Origin: an uncultured Chryseobacterium sp.
GTDB taxonomy: Bacteria > Bacteroidota > Bacteroidia > Flavobacteriales > Weeksellaceae
Length of the DNA: 64,000 nucleotides
Assembly: GCA_913778085.1 (NCBI GenBank)
Contig: CAJYXJ010000065.1
Coordinates: 1 to 64,000 of the forward strand
Reading direction: 5' to 3'
The notes below the pieces were generated by a model. The model made no database searches and had not been told where the DNA came from. It saw only the letters and a list, made by a program, of their open reading frames with translations. Positions 32,735-42,000 of the stretch are shown in pieces; within the stretch, counting starts at the first letter, position 1, and each line of letters begins with the position of its first letter. The position numbers and the translations under genes are program-made.

Positions 32735-33289
32735 ATGTCAGTAAAAATCAGATTACAAAGACACGGATCTAAAGGAAGACCTTTTTTCCACATCGTGGTT
32801 GCCGATTCCAGAGCTAGAAGAGATGGTAAATTCATCGAGAAGTTAGGAACATACAACCCAATTACAAACCCTGCAACTATCGATCTGAACGTTGATTCTG
32901 CTGTAAAGTGGTTAAACAACGGTGCTCAGCCAACTGATACTGCAAGAGCTATTCTTTCTTATAAAGGTGCCCTTTACAAAAAACACTTACAAGGTGGTGT
33001 GGCTAAAGGAGCTTTTGATGAGGCTGAAGCCGAAAAAAGATTTGCTGCGTGGGTAGAAGCTAAAGATGCTAAAGTACAAGGTAAAGTAGAAGGTTTGGCA
33101 ACTGCTAAATCCGATGCTAAAAAAGCGGCTCTGGACGCTGAAACTAAAGTAAACGAAGCAAGAGTTGCTGCTGCTGCACAGGCGGAAGCTGATGCTAAAG
33201 CTGCTGAAGAAGCTGCAAACGCACCTGCTGAAGAAACAGCGGAAGGAGAAGCTGCTGCCGAATCTACAGAAGAAAACACTGAAGCTTAA
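32735..33289 (+). CDS. rpsP: 30S ribosomal protein S16 with long C-terminal tail
   Basis: The first 80 residues are a normal bS16 ([60 protein letters not shown]). Residues 81-184 form an extension of about 100 residues, ending in an Ala/Glu-rich stretch ([20 protein letters not shown]). S16 binds 16S rRNA early in 30S assembly. Long S16 tails are common in Bacteroidota; their role is unknown. rimM follows 12 nt later, so both act in 30S maturation. Confidence 0.94.
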   Translation: MSVKIRLQRHGSKGRPFFHIVVADSRARRDGKFIEKLGTYNPITNPATIDLNVDSAVKWLNNGAQPTDTARAILSYKGALYKKHLQGGVAKGAFDEAEAEKRFAAWVEAKDAKVQGKVEGLATAKSDAKKAALDAETKVNEARVAAAAQAEADAKAAEEAANAPAEETAEGEAAAESTEENTEA

Positions 33290-33301
33290 GAAAAACTCCG
33301 T

Positions 33302-33844
33302 ATGCGTAAAGAAGATTGCTATTTGTTAGGAAAAATCACACGCAGACACGGACTTGCGGGAAACGTTATCCTTAAACTGGATACCGACCAACCCGAGCTT
33401 TACAATAAACTGGAATCAATATTCGTTGAAATCAACGGATTATTGGTTCCTTTTTTTATTGCCAAATCATCCTGGAGCAAAACCGATGCTCTGAATATTG
33501 CCTTTAAAAATTCTACGGAAGCACTCGTAGACCAGTCTCTGGGAAAAGATGTGTATCTGCCGCTCTCCACACTGCCGAAATTATCCGGTAAGCAATTTTA
33601 TTATCATGAAATTATCGGCTACACTATTTTTGATGAAAATGATAATGACTGCGGCGTGATCCGGTCGGTAAACGATCAGACAGCGCAGGTATATTTCGTT
33701 ACGAATCTTGAAGGAAAAGAAGTCGTGATCCCGATGATCAAAGACTGGATCATTGAAGTGAACCGTGAAGAACGTTTCATCAAAATGCAATTGCCGGAAG
33801 GACTTATCGATGTTTTCCTGGTACCTTCCAAGAAAGACGAATAA
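33302..33844 (+). CDS. rimM: 16S rRNA processing protein RimM
   Basis: The 180-residue protein matches RimM: YLLGKITRRHGLAGNVILKL, then the LGKDVYLPLSTLPKL segment, and a PRC-barrel-like C-terminal half with YHEIIGYTIFDENDNDCGVI, KEVVIPMIKDWIIEVNREER and LPEGLIDVFL. RimM binds S19 and helps mature the 30S head. The order rpsP-rimM is conserved in many bacteria. Confidence 0.93.
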   Translation: MRKEDCYLLGKITRRHGLAGNVILKLDTDQPELYNKLESIFVEINGLLVPFFIAKSSWSKTDALNIAFKNSTEALVDQSLGKDVYLPLSTLPKLSGKQFYYHEIIGYTIFDENDNDCGVIRSVNDQTAQVYFVTNLEGKEVVIPMIKDWIIEVNREERFIKMQLPEGLIDVFLVPSKKDE

Positions 33845-33931
33845 TTTTTTTTGGTAAAAAGACGGCATGAACTGAGAAAGCATGTTCCCCTTTTGTTATA
33901 TTCCTCACCCTATTTTATTGCTTATTCCGAA

Positions 33932-35605
33932 TTACTTATTACCCATAACTGCGGGTAATATAAATTCCTGAACCATTTTGTCGACCTGCGAATGGGCGTA
34001 AGGCTGTCCGTAGGCACTTGCCGTAATGACGATTACCAGTGGCTGATTTTTTAAAATCAGAATATAATTTCCTCCATTTCCTGCACAATAATAAGCTTCG
34101 TATAATTGCCTGTTGGATTTATATCTTTTGTTCCAAAACAAATATCCATAATATTCATCTTTTCTGCCGGTTATCTGTTTTTGTTTGGTAAAAGTACTGT
34201 TGACCCAGTTTTTAGCGAGAATTTGTTTTTTGTTCCAGATTCCTTTGTTTTTATAAAGCTGGCCGTATTTTGCAAAATCCAGTGCGTTCATCCTGATTCC
34301 TCCGGCTGTATTGGGAACGCCCTGTGGTGTATACTGCCATTCGTAATGCTTGATGCCAAGTGGCTTGAATAGTTTTTCATCAGCATATTTCTTCAAGCCA
34401 TCCGGAACAGATTTATTGATAATATCTCCTAAAACAACCACTCCGGCAGTAAAGTAATGCCACCGATGATTAAGTTTTTCCTGAAAAGGCAGGTCCAGTG
34501 CAAACTTTACCCAATCTGAAGCAGGGTACATATTTTCTTCGTTTCCGGGACTGTAACTGTCTTCATCATTTCCGTCGAATCCGGAACTCATTGTCAGAAG
34601 GTCTTTAATTGTAATTTGTTCTTTGGCTGTACTGAAATTTTTAAATTGATCAAGCTGGTAAAAAGCTTTAAGGGGTTCTGATTCATCTTTGATATAACCG
34701 TCAGCAATGGCCTGCCCCATCAATGTAGAAGTAAAGGATTTCCCGACGGAGCGGGGATCGTGCAGCGTTTCCCTGTTTTCGCCATTGAAGTATTCTTCAA
34801 TTAATATTCCGCCGTTTTTTATAACAACGATGCTGTTTATCTTTTTAAAAATCCCTTCGTCTATAGAACCTTTCAGGAATTTTATTTTTTCTGTATCGTA
34901 TTTTTCTTTAGAAATAGAAAATCCACTGTAAGGAAATATTTTATGTAAAGCAATGTTTGAAATATCAATTTTTGGATTCCTTACAACGTTAAGTTTCAGG
35001 CTTCCGGAGGCTATTACTTCACCTGCTTTTATCGTTTCGGATTTTACATAAGGGCGGATTTCCATCTTCAAAGTATGGCTGCCATCCGAAAGCGCCTGAT
35101 CCCCGCCATTATTCAGAAACCGGTTCCAGAAAGATTCGCTCCAAGAGCCCTGCCCGTTCATATTGTCTATAAAAGGTCGATTTAACGAAGTCGCTTGATC
35201 CTGAACTTCGGATTGCGGAGCTCCCGGTATCAGATTGCTCTTATAAATTTCTTTTCCGTCTACAAACAGGGTAAATTGGTAATTTCCACCTTTGAATAAG
35301 GAATCTACCGGGATTTCCGGCGACAGAAAATGTTTATAATTGGTAAGAGAATTGTCAAAATAAGCAACAAAGAAAAGATTGCTCTTGTTGGTAAGCGTAT
35401 AGGAAGTTAAAAAATCTTCCTGCTTCAAAACATCATTCCCAATTTTCTTATCGGTAAAAAATATTTTGCCGATATTCTTTTTCTGTAATTCTGTTTTTAT
35501 GCCTTCAGTTTCCACGATATTCGCTATTTGTCCGAAAGAAAAGGAATACATCATCAGTACGAATAAAAATAGCAACAGGTTGGATTGTCTTGAAAACTTG
35601 GGCAT
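33932..35605 (-). CDS. serine hydrolase (class C beta-lactamase/PBP-like)
   Basis: The ATG at 35605 (MPKFSRQSNLLLFLFVLMMY) starts a signal peptide ending at SFSFGQ. The 557-residue product has an N-terminal domain of about 230 residues. A class C beta-lactamase domain follows with the S-x-x-K motif S286-V-G-K289 (DPRSVGKSFTSTLMGQA), LLTMSSGFDGN and a HRWHYFTAGVVVLGDIINKS region carrying the Tyr motif. Members hydrolyse peptides or esters in the periplasm; beta-lactam hydrolysis is only one possibility. It is downstream of the overlapping regulator pair. Confidence 0.85.
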   Translation of the reverse strand: MPKFSRQSNLLLFLFVLMMYSFSFGQIANIVETEGIKTELQKKNIGKIFFTDKKIGNDVLKQEDFLTSYTLTNKSNLFFVAYFDNSLTNYKHFLSPEIPVDSLFKGGNYQFTLFVDGKEIYKSNLIPGAPQSEVQDQATSLNRPFIDNMNGQGSWSESFWNRFLNNGGDQALSDGSHTLKMEIRPYVKSETIKAGEVIASGSLKLNVVRNPKIDISNIALHKIFPYSGFSISKEKYDTEKIKFLKGSIDEGIFKKINSIVVIKNGGILIEEYFNGENRETLHDPRSVGKSFTSTLMGQAIADGYIKDESEPLKAFYQLDQFKNFSTAKEQITIKDLLTMSSGFDGNDEDSYSPGNEENMYPASDWVKFALDLPFQEKLNHRWHYFTAGVVVLGDIINKSVPDGLKKYADEKLFKPLGIKHYEWQYTPQGVPNTAGGIRMNALDFAKYGQLYKNKGIWNKKQILAKNWVNSTFTKQKQITGRKDEYYGYLFWNKRYKSNRQLYEAYYCAGNGGNYILILKNQPLVIVITASAYGQPYAHSQVDKMVQEFILPAVMGNK

Positions 35606-35691
35606 AGATTTAATTTTATCTGACAAAATTAGACTTTGGTTCTCGAAGAAAATAGAATAGAATTAACATTATAATTTGTGGGAAAGCGATG

Positions 35692-36492
35692 TTAAGTTAG
35701 AATGTTTTTATATTTTAAAGGCGTAATCCCGACGTTTTCCTTGAAACAACGGATAAAATGGCTTTGGTCTGAAAAACCACATTCCAAAGCGACTTCCGCT
35801 AAGGATTCAAAATCATTTAAAATCTTCAAGGATTTTTCTACTTTCAGTTTTCTTATATATTCTCCCAGATTGCATTGAAAGTATTTCTGAAAATCACGGC
35901 TTAAATGCATTGGGTGAATATTCAAATTTTGTGAAAGTTCTGTAAGGCTCAGTTTTTCCGTAAAACTTTCGTGGAGGATCTCATCAATCTGATTAACCCA
36001 AACAGGCTTTTTTTCAGGAGAACGCTTCGCATTGGACAATCTGCCGAAAAGATTCAACAAAATCTGATTAATGTTCAGTTCAAACGAGTTATCATTCAGT
36101 TTTGATTCTTTGAAAATCTGATACATTAATAATATGATCACAGGATTTTTAATATTATGGCTTCCTTCCGCCAAATCTTTCGGAAGGTGAAATTTTTCAA
36201 ACCAATTTTCTGTAATTTCAATGTGAAAACCTCGTGTAAAAAGATCCGGTTTGATGTTGTAATGCGCATCTTCCCAATGATGATAAAGTAAGGTTCCTGC
36301 TGAACAATCGTACACTTCTTTTTTATTTCCTTCCCTTATATTTCCCTGGAGCAGAAAAGTAAAATATGGATTTTCGTGATAATGCCAATCGACATAAGGA
36401 TGTGTATATTTGGTATCGGTAATAGTCAATCCGTCAAAGTCGAGCTTTTCATTGATCTGTCCGAAAAATTCGCCGTTACGAAGGTTTTTCAT
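35692..36492 (-). CDS. AraC-family transcriptional regulator
   Basis: The 266-residue protein has an N-terminal cupin sensor (HPYVDWHYHENPYFTFLLQG, then YHHWEDAHYN) and a C-terminal AraC domain with two helix-turn-helix units (LSLTELSQNLNIHPMHLSRD; ALECGFSDQSHFIRCFKENV then GITPLKYKN). It overlaps the upstream HTH gene by 17 nt, so the two regulators are co-translated. Likely targets include the serine hydrolase 86 nt downstream. Confidence 0.88.
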   Translation of the reverse strand: MKNLRNGEFFGQINEKLDFDGLTITDTKYTHPYVDWHYHENPYFTFLLQGNIREGNKKEVYDCSAGTLLYHHWEDAHYNIKPDLFTRGFHIEITENWFEKFHLPKDLAEGSHNIKNPVIILLMYQIFKESKLNDNSFELNINQILLNLFGRLSNAKRSPEKKPVWVNQIDEILHESFTEKLSLTELSQNLNIHPMHLSRDFQKYFQCNLGEYIRKLKVEKSLKILNDFESLAEVALECGFSDQSHFIRCFKENVGITPLKYKNILT

Positions 36493-37420
36493 ACGATAGC
36501 TTTTGAATTAAACTTTCAATCTGTTGATACATCTTATTGAAAAATATTTTCCGGTCCCTGTTTCCGGAAGTATTCAGCGATTTTGAATTTTTAATCTGAT
36601 GCTCAAAATAATTCCGGGTTTCTTTACAGGTTTTTTCGTCATTAATCAGGATGTAGCCAAACATATTCGTAGGAATTGCAAAGAGCGACTGTTGCGGATG
36701 ATGGAAAAAAATGTCGTTGGACAAGTGCATCAGTTCATTTTCGTACAGTTGATATTTGGGATTGTTTTCGGTTTTCAGTTCAATGTATCGGATCAGTTCC
36801 TTCAATTCTTCCAGGATAATCGCGGCTTCCTTTTTTTGGAGAAGCTCCGTTTCAAAATAATATAGAATCTGTTGAAGAATGCTTGAAACCGTCATGTCAT
36901 TCCATAATTCCACTACCTGCTGTTCTTCATACTTCTTTTTTAATTCCTGAGCGGCCGGTTCAAAATCGGGAGGTGTAAACTGTCGGAAGGGGATGGATAC
37001 CTGTTTCTCATTCAGCAGATTCATCCAAACATAAATTTTAAACCTTGAAAGCAACGTGTCCGAAAGCGTATAAAAAAACGGAATGTCTTTCGCCGAATAA
37101 TAAACCGTCATTTCGTATGAAGCAGAAAGGCTCTCAAAAACATTAAGGTTGTTTCTGAAAAATGACTGCAAATCGCCCGTTTCGGTGACGGCTGTTGTTT
37201 TCTGTACTAAAATCTGATGATCCGAAGTCAGGAATTGATCCAGGGAGATCTGGTAATATTTGGCGAGTTCAACAGCTTCTTCAAAACTGAATTTCGCTTT
37301 CTGGGAAGTCCTGCGATGGGCCGCATCATAACTTATATTCAGGATGTTCGCAATTTCGTCGTTCAACGATTTGTCGGCAATTTTTTTTCGGATTTCCTTG
37401 AGCAAACGTTCCTGATGCAT
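36476..37420 (-). CDS. helix-turn-helix transcriptional regulator
   Basis: The 314-residue protein starts with a small HTH (NDEIANILNISYDAAHRRTS, then QKAKFSFEEAVELAKYYQIS). A predicted all-helical sensor of about 230 residues follows, with SFFRNNLNVFESLSASYEMT and several Glu/Leu-rich helices. It resembles an XRE-type repressor with an effector domain, but I do not recognise the subfamily. A perfect dyad overlaps its promoter, fitting autoregulation. It is divergent from the surface-repeat gene 107 nt away. Confidence 0.75.
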   Translation of the reverse strand: MHQERLLKEIRKKIADKSLNDEIANILNISYDAAHRRTSQKAKFSFEEAVELAKYYQISLDQFLTSDHQILVQKTTAVTETGDLQSFFRNNLNVFESLSASYEMTVYYSAKDIPFFYTLSDTLLSRFKIYVWMNLLNEKQVSIPFRQFTPPDFEPAAQELKKKYEEQQVVELWNDMTVSSILQQILYYFETELLQKKEAAIILEELKELIRYIELKTENNPKYQLYENELMHLSNDIFFHHPQQSLFAIPTNMFGYILINDEKTCKETRNYFEHQIKNSKSLNTSGNRDRKIFFNKMYQQIESLIQKLSYEKPS

Positions 37421-37423
37421 GGT

Positions 37424-37440
37424 TTTGTGATTTTCACAAA
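37424..37440 (-). promoter_or_regulatory. perfect dyad operator TTTGTGA-N3-TCACAAA
   Basis: A perfect 7-3-7 inverted repeat lies 4 nt from the ATG at 37420 and overlaps the -7 box TACATTTG (37444-37437, minus strand). A protein bound here would block the promoter, as in repressor autoregulation. Confidence 0.65.
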
Positions 37441-37527
37441 TGTAGGTATTTATTTTAATTTTTTTTCACATTCAAATTCGCTGCTTCTGCTGATAATTTT
37501 GAATTATCAATTTTAAAATAATGAATT

Positions 37528-38199
37528 ATGAAAACACGGATTTTATTAATGCTGGGCCTTTTAATAATTAATTTCATTAATGCGCAGGATACTTTGAAGA
37601 TACGAAACGCAAGGCTGATCGCTTTAACTCCTTTGAATAAAAAAACAGATAAAGTGAACGGTTTGACTTTCGGGTTGGGTTTTGATTCAAAATACATTGT
37701 TAAAAAGGAAGATGTCAAATTACCTCAGAGAGTAAACGGTTTAAATATAGAGGCTAACCCGTTAGGTATTTTATTTTGGATGTTTTACGATCCGGAAAAA
37801 GATCAGGAGACAGAATTTGTAAAGATTAACGGACTTAATATTTCAGCGGCAGGTTACTTAAAAGGTGTCAGTCACAATGGACTCAGTCTTTCTCTTTATA
37901 ATTACGGTCATACAATGAATGGCATTTCAGGAGCTTTCTTTACGACTTACATCGAAACGGGAAACGGATTTTTTGTCTCAACTTTAGGCGTTTATTCCAA
38001 AAAATTGAATGGTGTAAGTATTTCGATTTTTAATAATGCGGTAAAAATGCGGGGAATACAAATCGGAGGCTATAATTCCAGCAAAGATGCAAAAGGCATG
38101 CAGATAGGTCTTATCAATAAGTCCGAAAAATTGAGAGGGCTGCAAATCGGCTTGTGGAATAAAAATGGAAAAAGAAGTTTACCCGTCATTAATTTTTAA
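37528..38199 (+). CDS. exported protein with surface repeats (LA_2272-like)
   Basis: The 223-residue product has a signal peptide (MKTRILLMLGLLIINFINAQ). The C-terminal half carries repeats of a G-[MLV]-x-[IL]-x-x-x-N type (MRGIQIGGYNSSKDAKGMQI; LRGLQIGLWNKNG), as in LA_2272-type surface-repeat proteins, which form stacked beta rungs. It is divergent from the regulator operon. A -7 box TAATTTTG lies at 37494-37501. It overlaps the next gene's open frame, though the next chosen start lies 4 nt past its stop. Confidence 0.75.
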   Translation: MKTRILLMLGLLIINFINAQDTLKIRNARLIALTPLNKKTDKVNGLTFGLGFDSKYIVKKEDVKLPQRVNGLNIEANPLGILFWMFYDPEKDQETEFVKINGLNISAAGYLKGVSHNGLSLSLYNYGHTMNGISGAFFTTYIETGNGFFVSTLGVYSKKLNGVSISIFNNAVKMRGIQIGGYNSSKDAKGMQIGLINKSEKLRGLQIGLWNKNGKRSLPVINF

Positions 38200-38203
38200 A
38201 GCC

Positions 38204-38803
38204 ATGAAAAACATACCCTATCTATTAATTCTTATAAGATTTATTTTAGCGCCCATTATCCTTTTAACCGCTTATTTTAAAGGAGGAGAATGCCGGTTTT
38301 TAATCCTGTTTTTAATGTATTTTGGATTATTAACCGATATTTTTGACGGAATTATAGCCCGAAAAGTTGGAGTTTCATCAGAAAAATTACGGAGACTGGA
38401 CAGCCAAACCGACCTGGTTTTCTGGCTTTCTCTGGGATTTGCTGCCTACTTTCTGAACCCTGGGTTGATAAAAAGCGAATGGAAAGGCATTGCATTGATT
38501 TTCTGTATGGAAGGCCTGTGCTATATCATAAGCTGGCTTAAATTCGGGAAAGAGACCTGCACCCACGCATGGCTTTCAAAATTATGGGGACTAAGCCTTC
38601 TTTTGGCATTAACTTATGTAATCGGATTTCAGCAGGCCGGCTGGGCTTTTTATCTTACCGTTGCACTGGGATTCATTTCGCACCTCGATGTTATTCTCAT
38701 TATCCTGCTGCTTCCCAAATGGCAGTATGATGTTCCGAGCTGCTATCATGCCTGGAAAATCAGAAAAGGAAAGCAGCGGAAAAAATCGATTTTCTTTAAC
38801 TGA
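38204..38803 (+). CDS. CDP-alcohol phosphotransferase family membrane protein
   Basis: The ATG at 38204 (MKNIPYLLILIRFILAPIIL) is chosen over one at 38165 that overlaps the upstream gene. The 199-residue protein has about five helices and the motif DIFDGIIARKVGVSSEKLRR followed by LDSQTD. The DG, AR and both D residues are kept, but the conserved Gly of the motif (8 residues after AR) is Leu. Such enzymes swap CMP for an alcohol such as glycerol phosphate or inositol phosphate. The substitution makes activity or substrate uncertain. Confidence 0.75.
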   Translation: MKNIPYLLILIRFILAPIILLTAYFKGGECRFLILFLMYFGLLTDIFDGIIARKVGVSSEKLRRLDSQTDLVFWLSLGFAAYFLNPGLIKSEWKGIALIFCMEGLCYIISWLKFGKETCTHAWLSKLWGLSLLLALTYVIGFQQAGWAFYLTVALGFISHLDVILIILLLPKWQYDVPSCYHAWKIRKGKQRKKSIFFN

Positions 38804-38925
38804 TTTGTATGCGGAACATTATTTTTTGTGCGATAATTGATAAGGATTTTTTAATTCAGGCAGTGCAGTCATAAGATTGTGCTGTTTTTTTGTACCTTTG
38901 CGGACATTAATAATCAAGGAAACTT

Positions 38926-39480
38926 ATGTTAAAAAGAATTGCTTATTGCCTATTTGTATTATTTATTTTTACGGGATGTGCCAATCTGCCTTCAATGGAT
39001 ATTCCTCAAAATTTTAATGAAAATGATTCGGAAGGAATGATTGTAGGAGCTTTTTCGATAAAAAATGAAAAGCCTATTTTTAACGGGTACGGATTATATC
39101 ATAATGTAATCGGCGGAAAAAACAAGCTGAATGGAGAAAATAGAGTGTGGATCGTTCCCGAGCAGATGGTAAAAATGAAGCTGAAGCCAGATTTTTTTGA
39201 TGGCGAGAAAGGGGTATATTATTTTGCATTCAAGAAACCTGCGGGAGATTATCATTTCAATGCGATTACCTTGTTTGAGAACGGAGGTTTATATACAAGT
39301 AATTCCGGGATGAAAATAGATTTTCCTTTCACTGTAGAAAAAGGGAAAATTACTTACGTCGGAGAAATATATTTAGACTATAGAAATCAAAATGTGACCC
39401 AAAATATGCTTTCAGAAAGGGATCTTCCGAAATTAAAAGAAAAGTTTCAAAGCATAAACTGGGACAAATTATTAAGATAA
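38926..39480 (+). CDS. lipoprotein of unknown function
   Basis: The signal sequence ends in a lipobox (MLKRIAYCLFVLFIFTGC), so the mature protein of about 167 residues should be anchored to a membrane. The mature part is strand-rich (MIVGAFSIKNEKPIFNGYGL, VYYFAFKKPAGDYHFNAITL, TYVGEIYLDYRNQN). No family recognised. A TACCTTTG box lies at 38893-38900. asnS follows 32 nt later. Confidence 0.75.
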   Translation: MLKRIAYCLFVLFIFTGCANLPSMDIPQNFNENDSEGMIVGAFSIKNEKPIFNGYGLYHNVIGGKNKLNGENRVWIVPEQMVKMKLKPDFFDGEKGVYYFAFKKPAGDYHFNAITLFENGGLYTSNSGMKIDFPFTVEKGKITYVGEIYLDYRNQNVTQNMLSERDLPKLKEKFQSINWDKLLR

Positions 39481-39512
39481 AATTGGGATAAATCAAAATC
39501 CTTTAAAAACAA

Positions 39513-40961
39513 ATGAAAAAGCAGACCATTAAGGAAATCCTACAGGATTACAAGAAAGTATTACATCATGACATTACGGTTTACGGCTGGGTAAGAACAT
39601 TCCGGGCCAATCGATTCATCGCGCTTAATGATGGTTCTACAATTAATAATTTGCAGATTGTTGTTGATTTCGAAAATTTCGACGAAGAAATTATCAGTAA
39701 AATCAGTACGGCTTCTTCCCTGAAAGTAGTAGGTGAAGTGGTAGAAAGCCAGGGAGCGGGACAGGCCGTGGAAATTATCGCTAAGAAAATTATTATTTTA
39801 GGAGATAACTTTACGGAAGACAGGGACAAAACCATTCTTCAGCCTAAAAAACACTCGTTGGAAGTTCTCAGGGAACAGGCGCATTTAAGATTCAGGACGA
39901 ATCTGTTTGGTGCGGTTTTCAGAGTACGTCATGCCGTGAGTTTTGCCGTTCATTCATTTTTCAACCAGAACCAGTTCTTTTACATCAACACACCGGTAAT
40001 TACGGGAGCCGATGCGGAAGGGGCAGGGGAAATGTTTGGGGTTACCAACTTTGACCTGAATGCTATTCCGAGAGACGAGCAGGGCGATATCGATTTTTCT
40101 CAGGATTTCTTCGGAAGAAAAACCAACCTTACGGTTTCCGGGCAACTCGAAGGGGAGACGGCTGCGATGGGATTGGGAAGAATTTATACTTTCGGACCTA
40201 CATTCCGTGCAGAGAACTCTAATACGACACGACACTTGGCGGAATTCTGGATGATCGAGCCGGAAGTGGCTTTCAATAACCTGGAAGATAATATCGACCT
40301 GGCGGAGGATTTCCTGAAATATGTGATCCAGTACGTATTGGATAACTGTAAGGATGATCTTGACTTCCTTGACAAGCGTTTTGAGGAAGAACAGAAATCC
40401 AAGCCTGAAAAAGAAAGAGCGAAAGAAGGCTTGATCGAAAAGCTGGAAAATGTCGTGGCTAAACGATTCAAAAGGGTAAGCTACACGGAAGCTATTGAAA
40501 TTTTATTGAATTCAAAAGAAAATAAAAAAGGGAAATTCCAGTATCCTGTGGAAGAATGGGGAACCGATCTTCAGTCGGAGCACGAAAGGTACCTGGTAGA
40601 AAAGCATTTTGAAAGCCCGGTGGTGCTGTTCGATTATCCGAAGGAGATCAAAGCATTCTACATGAAGCTGAACGACGACAACAAAACCGTTGCGGCAATG
40701 GACGTTCTGTTCCCGGGAATCGGTGAAATCATCGGTGGATCCGAAAGAGAAGCCCGACTGGATGTGTTGAAGCAGAAAATGGCCGATATGCATGTTGACG
40801 AGCATGAACTCTGGTGGTATCTGGATACCCGTAAATTCGGTTCTGTGCCGCACGCCGGTTTCGGGTTGGGGCTGGAAAGACTTGTTCTTTTCGTAACGGG
40901 AATGACGAACATCAGAGATGTGATCCCTTTCCCAAGAACACCGAAAAATGCAGAGTTCTAA
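39513..40961 (+). CDS. asnS: asparaginyl-tRNA synthetase
   Basis: The 482-residue class II synthetase has an N-terminal OB-fold anticodon-binding domain ([20 protein letters not shown]). The class II core holds motif 2 ([20 protein letters not shown] then FWMIEPE) and motif 3 ([20 protein letters not shown]). The distinctive AsnRS insertion between motifs, rich in Lys/Glu, is present. It charges tRNA-Asn directly, implying a genuine asparagine pathway. Confidence 0.95.
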   Translation: MKKQTIKEILQDYKKVLHHDITVYGWVRTFRANRFIALNDGSTINNLQIVVDFENFDEEIISKISTASSLKVVGEVVESQGAGQAVEIIAKKIIILGDNFTEDRDKTILQPKKHSLEVLREQAHLRFRTNLFGAVFRVRHAVSFAVHSFFNQNQFFYINTPVITGADAEGAGEMFGVTNFDLNAIPRDEQGDIDFSQDFFGRKTNLTVSGQLEGETAAMGLGRIYTFGPTFRAENSNTTRHLAEFWMIEPEVAFNNLEDNIDLAEDFLKYVIQYVLDNCKDDLDFLDKRFEEEQKSKPEKERAKEGLIEKLENVVAKRFKRVSYTEAIEILLNSKENKKGKFQYPVEEWGTDLQSEHERYLVEKHFESPVVLFDYPKEIKAFYMKLNDDNKTVAAMDVLFPGIGEIIGGSEREARLDVLKQKMADMHVDEHELWWYLDTRKFGSVPHAGFGLGLERLVLFVTGMTNIRDVIPFPRTPKNAEF

Positions 40962-40982
40962 AAAAAATTGTTAAAACATACC

Positions 40983-41018
40983 AAAATCCTTCCGGTTTTC
41001 CAGGAGGATTTTTTTTAC
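40983..41018 (+). terminator. intrinsic terminator after asnS
   Basis: AAAATCCTTCC / GGAGGATTTT stem (one G-U) followed by a long T-run. It sits 14 nt before the next small gene. Confidence 0.75.
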
Positions 41019-41031
41019 TAAAAATTTACAG

Positions 41032-41247
41032 ATGAGCACCATTACCATACATACGGACAACGAAAACCAGATCAACCTTCTGAAAGCCCTTCTGAAAGAA
41101 CTGAAGATCAATTTTGAGATCAATAGGGAAGAAAACCTTATGGAATGGCAGAAGAAAAGAATTATGAAAGGAATTTCAGATATTGCGAAAGGTAAATTTT
41201 CATCCAGTGAATCTGTTCGTGATAAAGCTAGAAAATGTTTAGGATAA
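41032..41247 (+). CDS. small protein, likely antitoxin of a type II pair
   Basis: The 71-residue protein (MSTITIHTDNENQINLLKAL, then LKELKINFEINREENLMEWQ, and KRIMKGISDIAKGKFSSSES) looks like a Phd/RelB-type antitoxin: a strand-helix start and a helical, Lys-rich C-terminus that could wrap a toxin. The next frame starts 13 nt inside its end and encodes a RelE/ParE-like toxin that is broken, so the antitoxin is an orphan remnant of the pair. Confidence 0.6.
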   Translation: MSTITIHTDNENQINLLKALLKELKINFEINREENLMEWQKKRIMKGISDIAKGKFSSSESVRDKARKCLG

Positions 41248-41526
41248 TTTGGTCGCATCAAGCTGAATCTGATTATATCGAAACGTTAAAATATTGGATT
41301 AAGCATAACCGATCTAATAAATTCGTCTAAATTAATCAAGGAGGTTGAAAAAAAAGAAAAACTGATTTCCAAAAAACCCTGACTTGGCTCTATTTCTGAG
41401 ATAAAAGACATACGATATGTTTTAATTGAGAAAAAATGTTCCCTCTATTACAAAACTAAAGAAGATGTTGTGGAAATCCTTGCCTTCTGAGATAACCGGA
41501 GAAACCCTGAAAATCTGAATCTATAA
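41235..41526 (+). pseudogene. RelE/ParE-type toxin, inactivated
   Basis: The frame starts MFRIIWSHQAESDYIETLKY, the usual N-terminus of RelE/ParE toxins. It then breaks near 41325-41330 by what looks like a one-base insertion, continuing as SKLIKEVEKKEKLIS in another frame. A second slip in the A-run near 41372-41377 leads on to GSISEIKDIRYVLIEKKCSL and YYKTKEDVVEILAF. There TGG has become TGA, since the following DNRRNP matches the normal toxin ending. At least two frameshifts and one nonsense mutation mean the toxin is not made. Confidence 0.7.
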
Positions 41527-41554
41527 GTACATGGCTGCCTGTAAAGACAGTCTT

Positions 41555-41905
41555 TTATTTTTCCCCGAGGTTATTGATCTCGTCGTTTGCATCCGAATAT
41601 TTCGCTTTCATCTTCTTTTTCGTAAAGCTGTAAAAGATCAGCATAGCTAAAATTCCCAACGCAGTCGATGTCGCATTGATCATAAAAATATGATCCACAA
41701 TGGTCTGCTTCGGATTTTCGGCCGGACTATATTGCAGAATTAAAATAAAGATCAGCATTTTGGAAATAAACTGAAGGCCAAAAAATAGAGCGAGGGCTAT
41801 ACCTATTTGAAGTCCGCTTTTCTGATAATACTGTGAACCTAATTTCGAGAACAGTATAAATATCAGCATAAAGGGCAGAAGATATAAAAGTCCGGTCTGA
41901 ACCAT
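41555..41905 (-). CDS. small membrane protein of unknown function
   Basis: The 116-residue protein has three membrane helices (about residues 5-20, 33-57 and 76-93: TGLLYLLPFMLIFILFSK, GIALALFFGLQFISKMLIFI, TALGILAMLIFYSF) and a charged C-terminal tail. No family recognised. It lies between the broken toxin and rpoN, transcribed on the minus strand. Confidence 0.65.
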   Translation of the reverse strand: MVQTGLLYLLPFMLIFILFSKLGSQYYQKSGLQIGIALALFFGLQFISKMLIFILILQYSPAENPKQTIVDHIFMINATSTALGILAMLIFYSFTKKKMKAKYSDANDEINNLGEK

Positions 41906-41964
41906 TTTTGTTTTAAAGATAAAAATAAGAAGTATTCAATAGGTAATTTTTAGAATAAAAATGT

Positions 41965-42000
41965 AAAAAAGCCCTGGCAATCATGCTTCAGGGCTTTTTT
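41965..42000. terminator. terminator-like hairpin between divergent genes
   Basis: AAAAAAGCCCTG / CAGGGCTTTTTT makes a 12-bp stem with a 12-nt loop and T-runs in both directions. It lies upstream of both neighbouring genes, so no annotated gene ends here. Confidence 0.75.
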
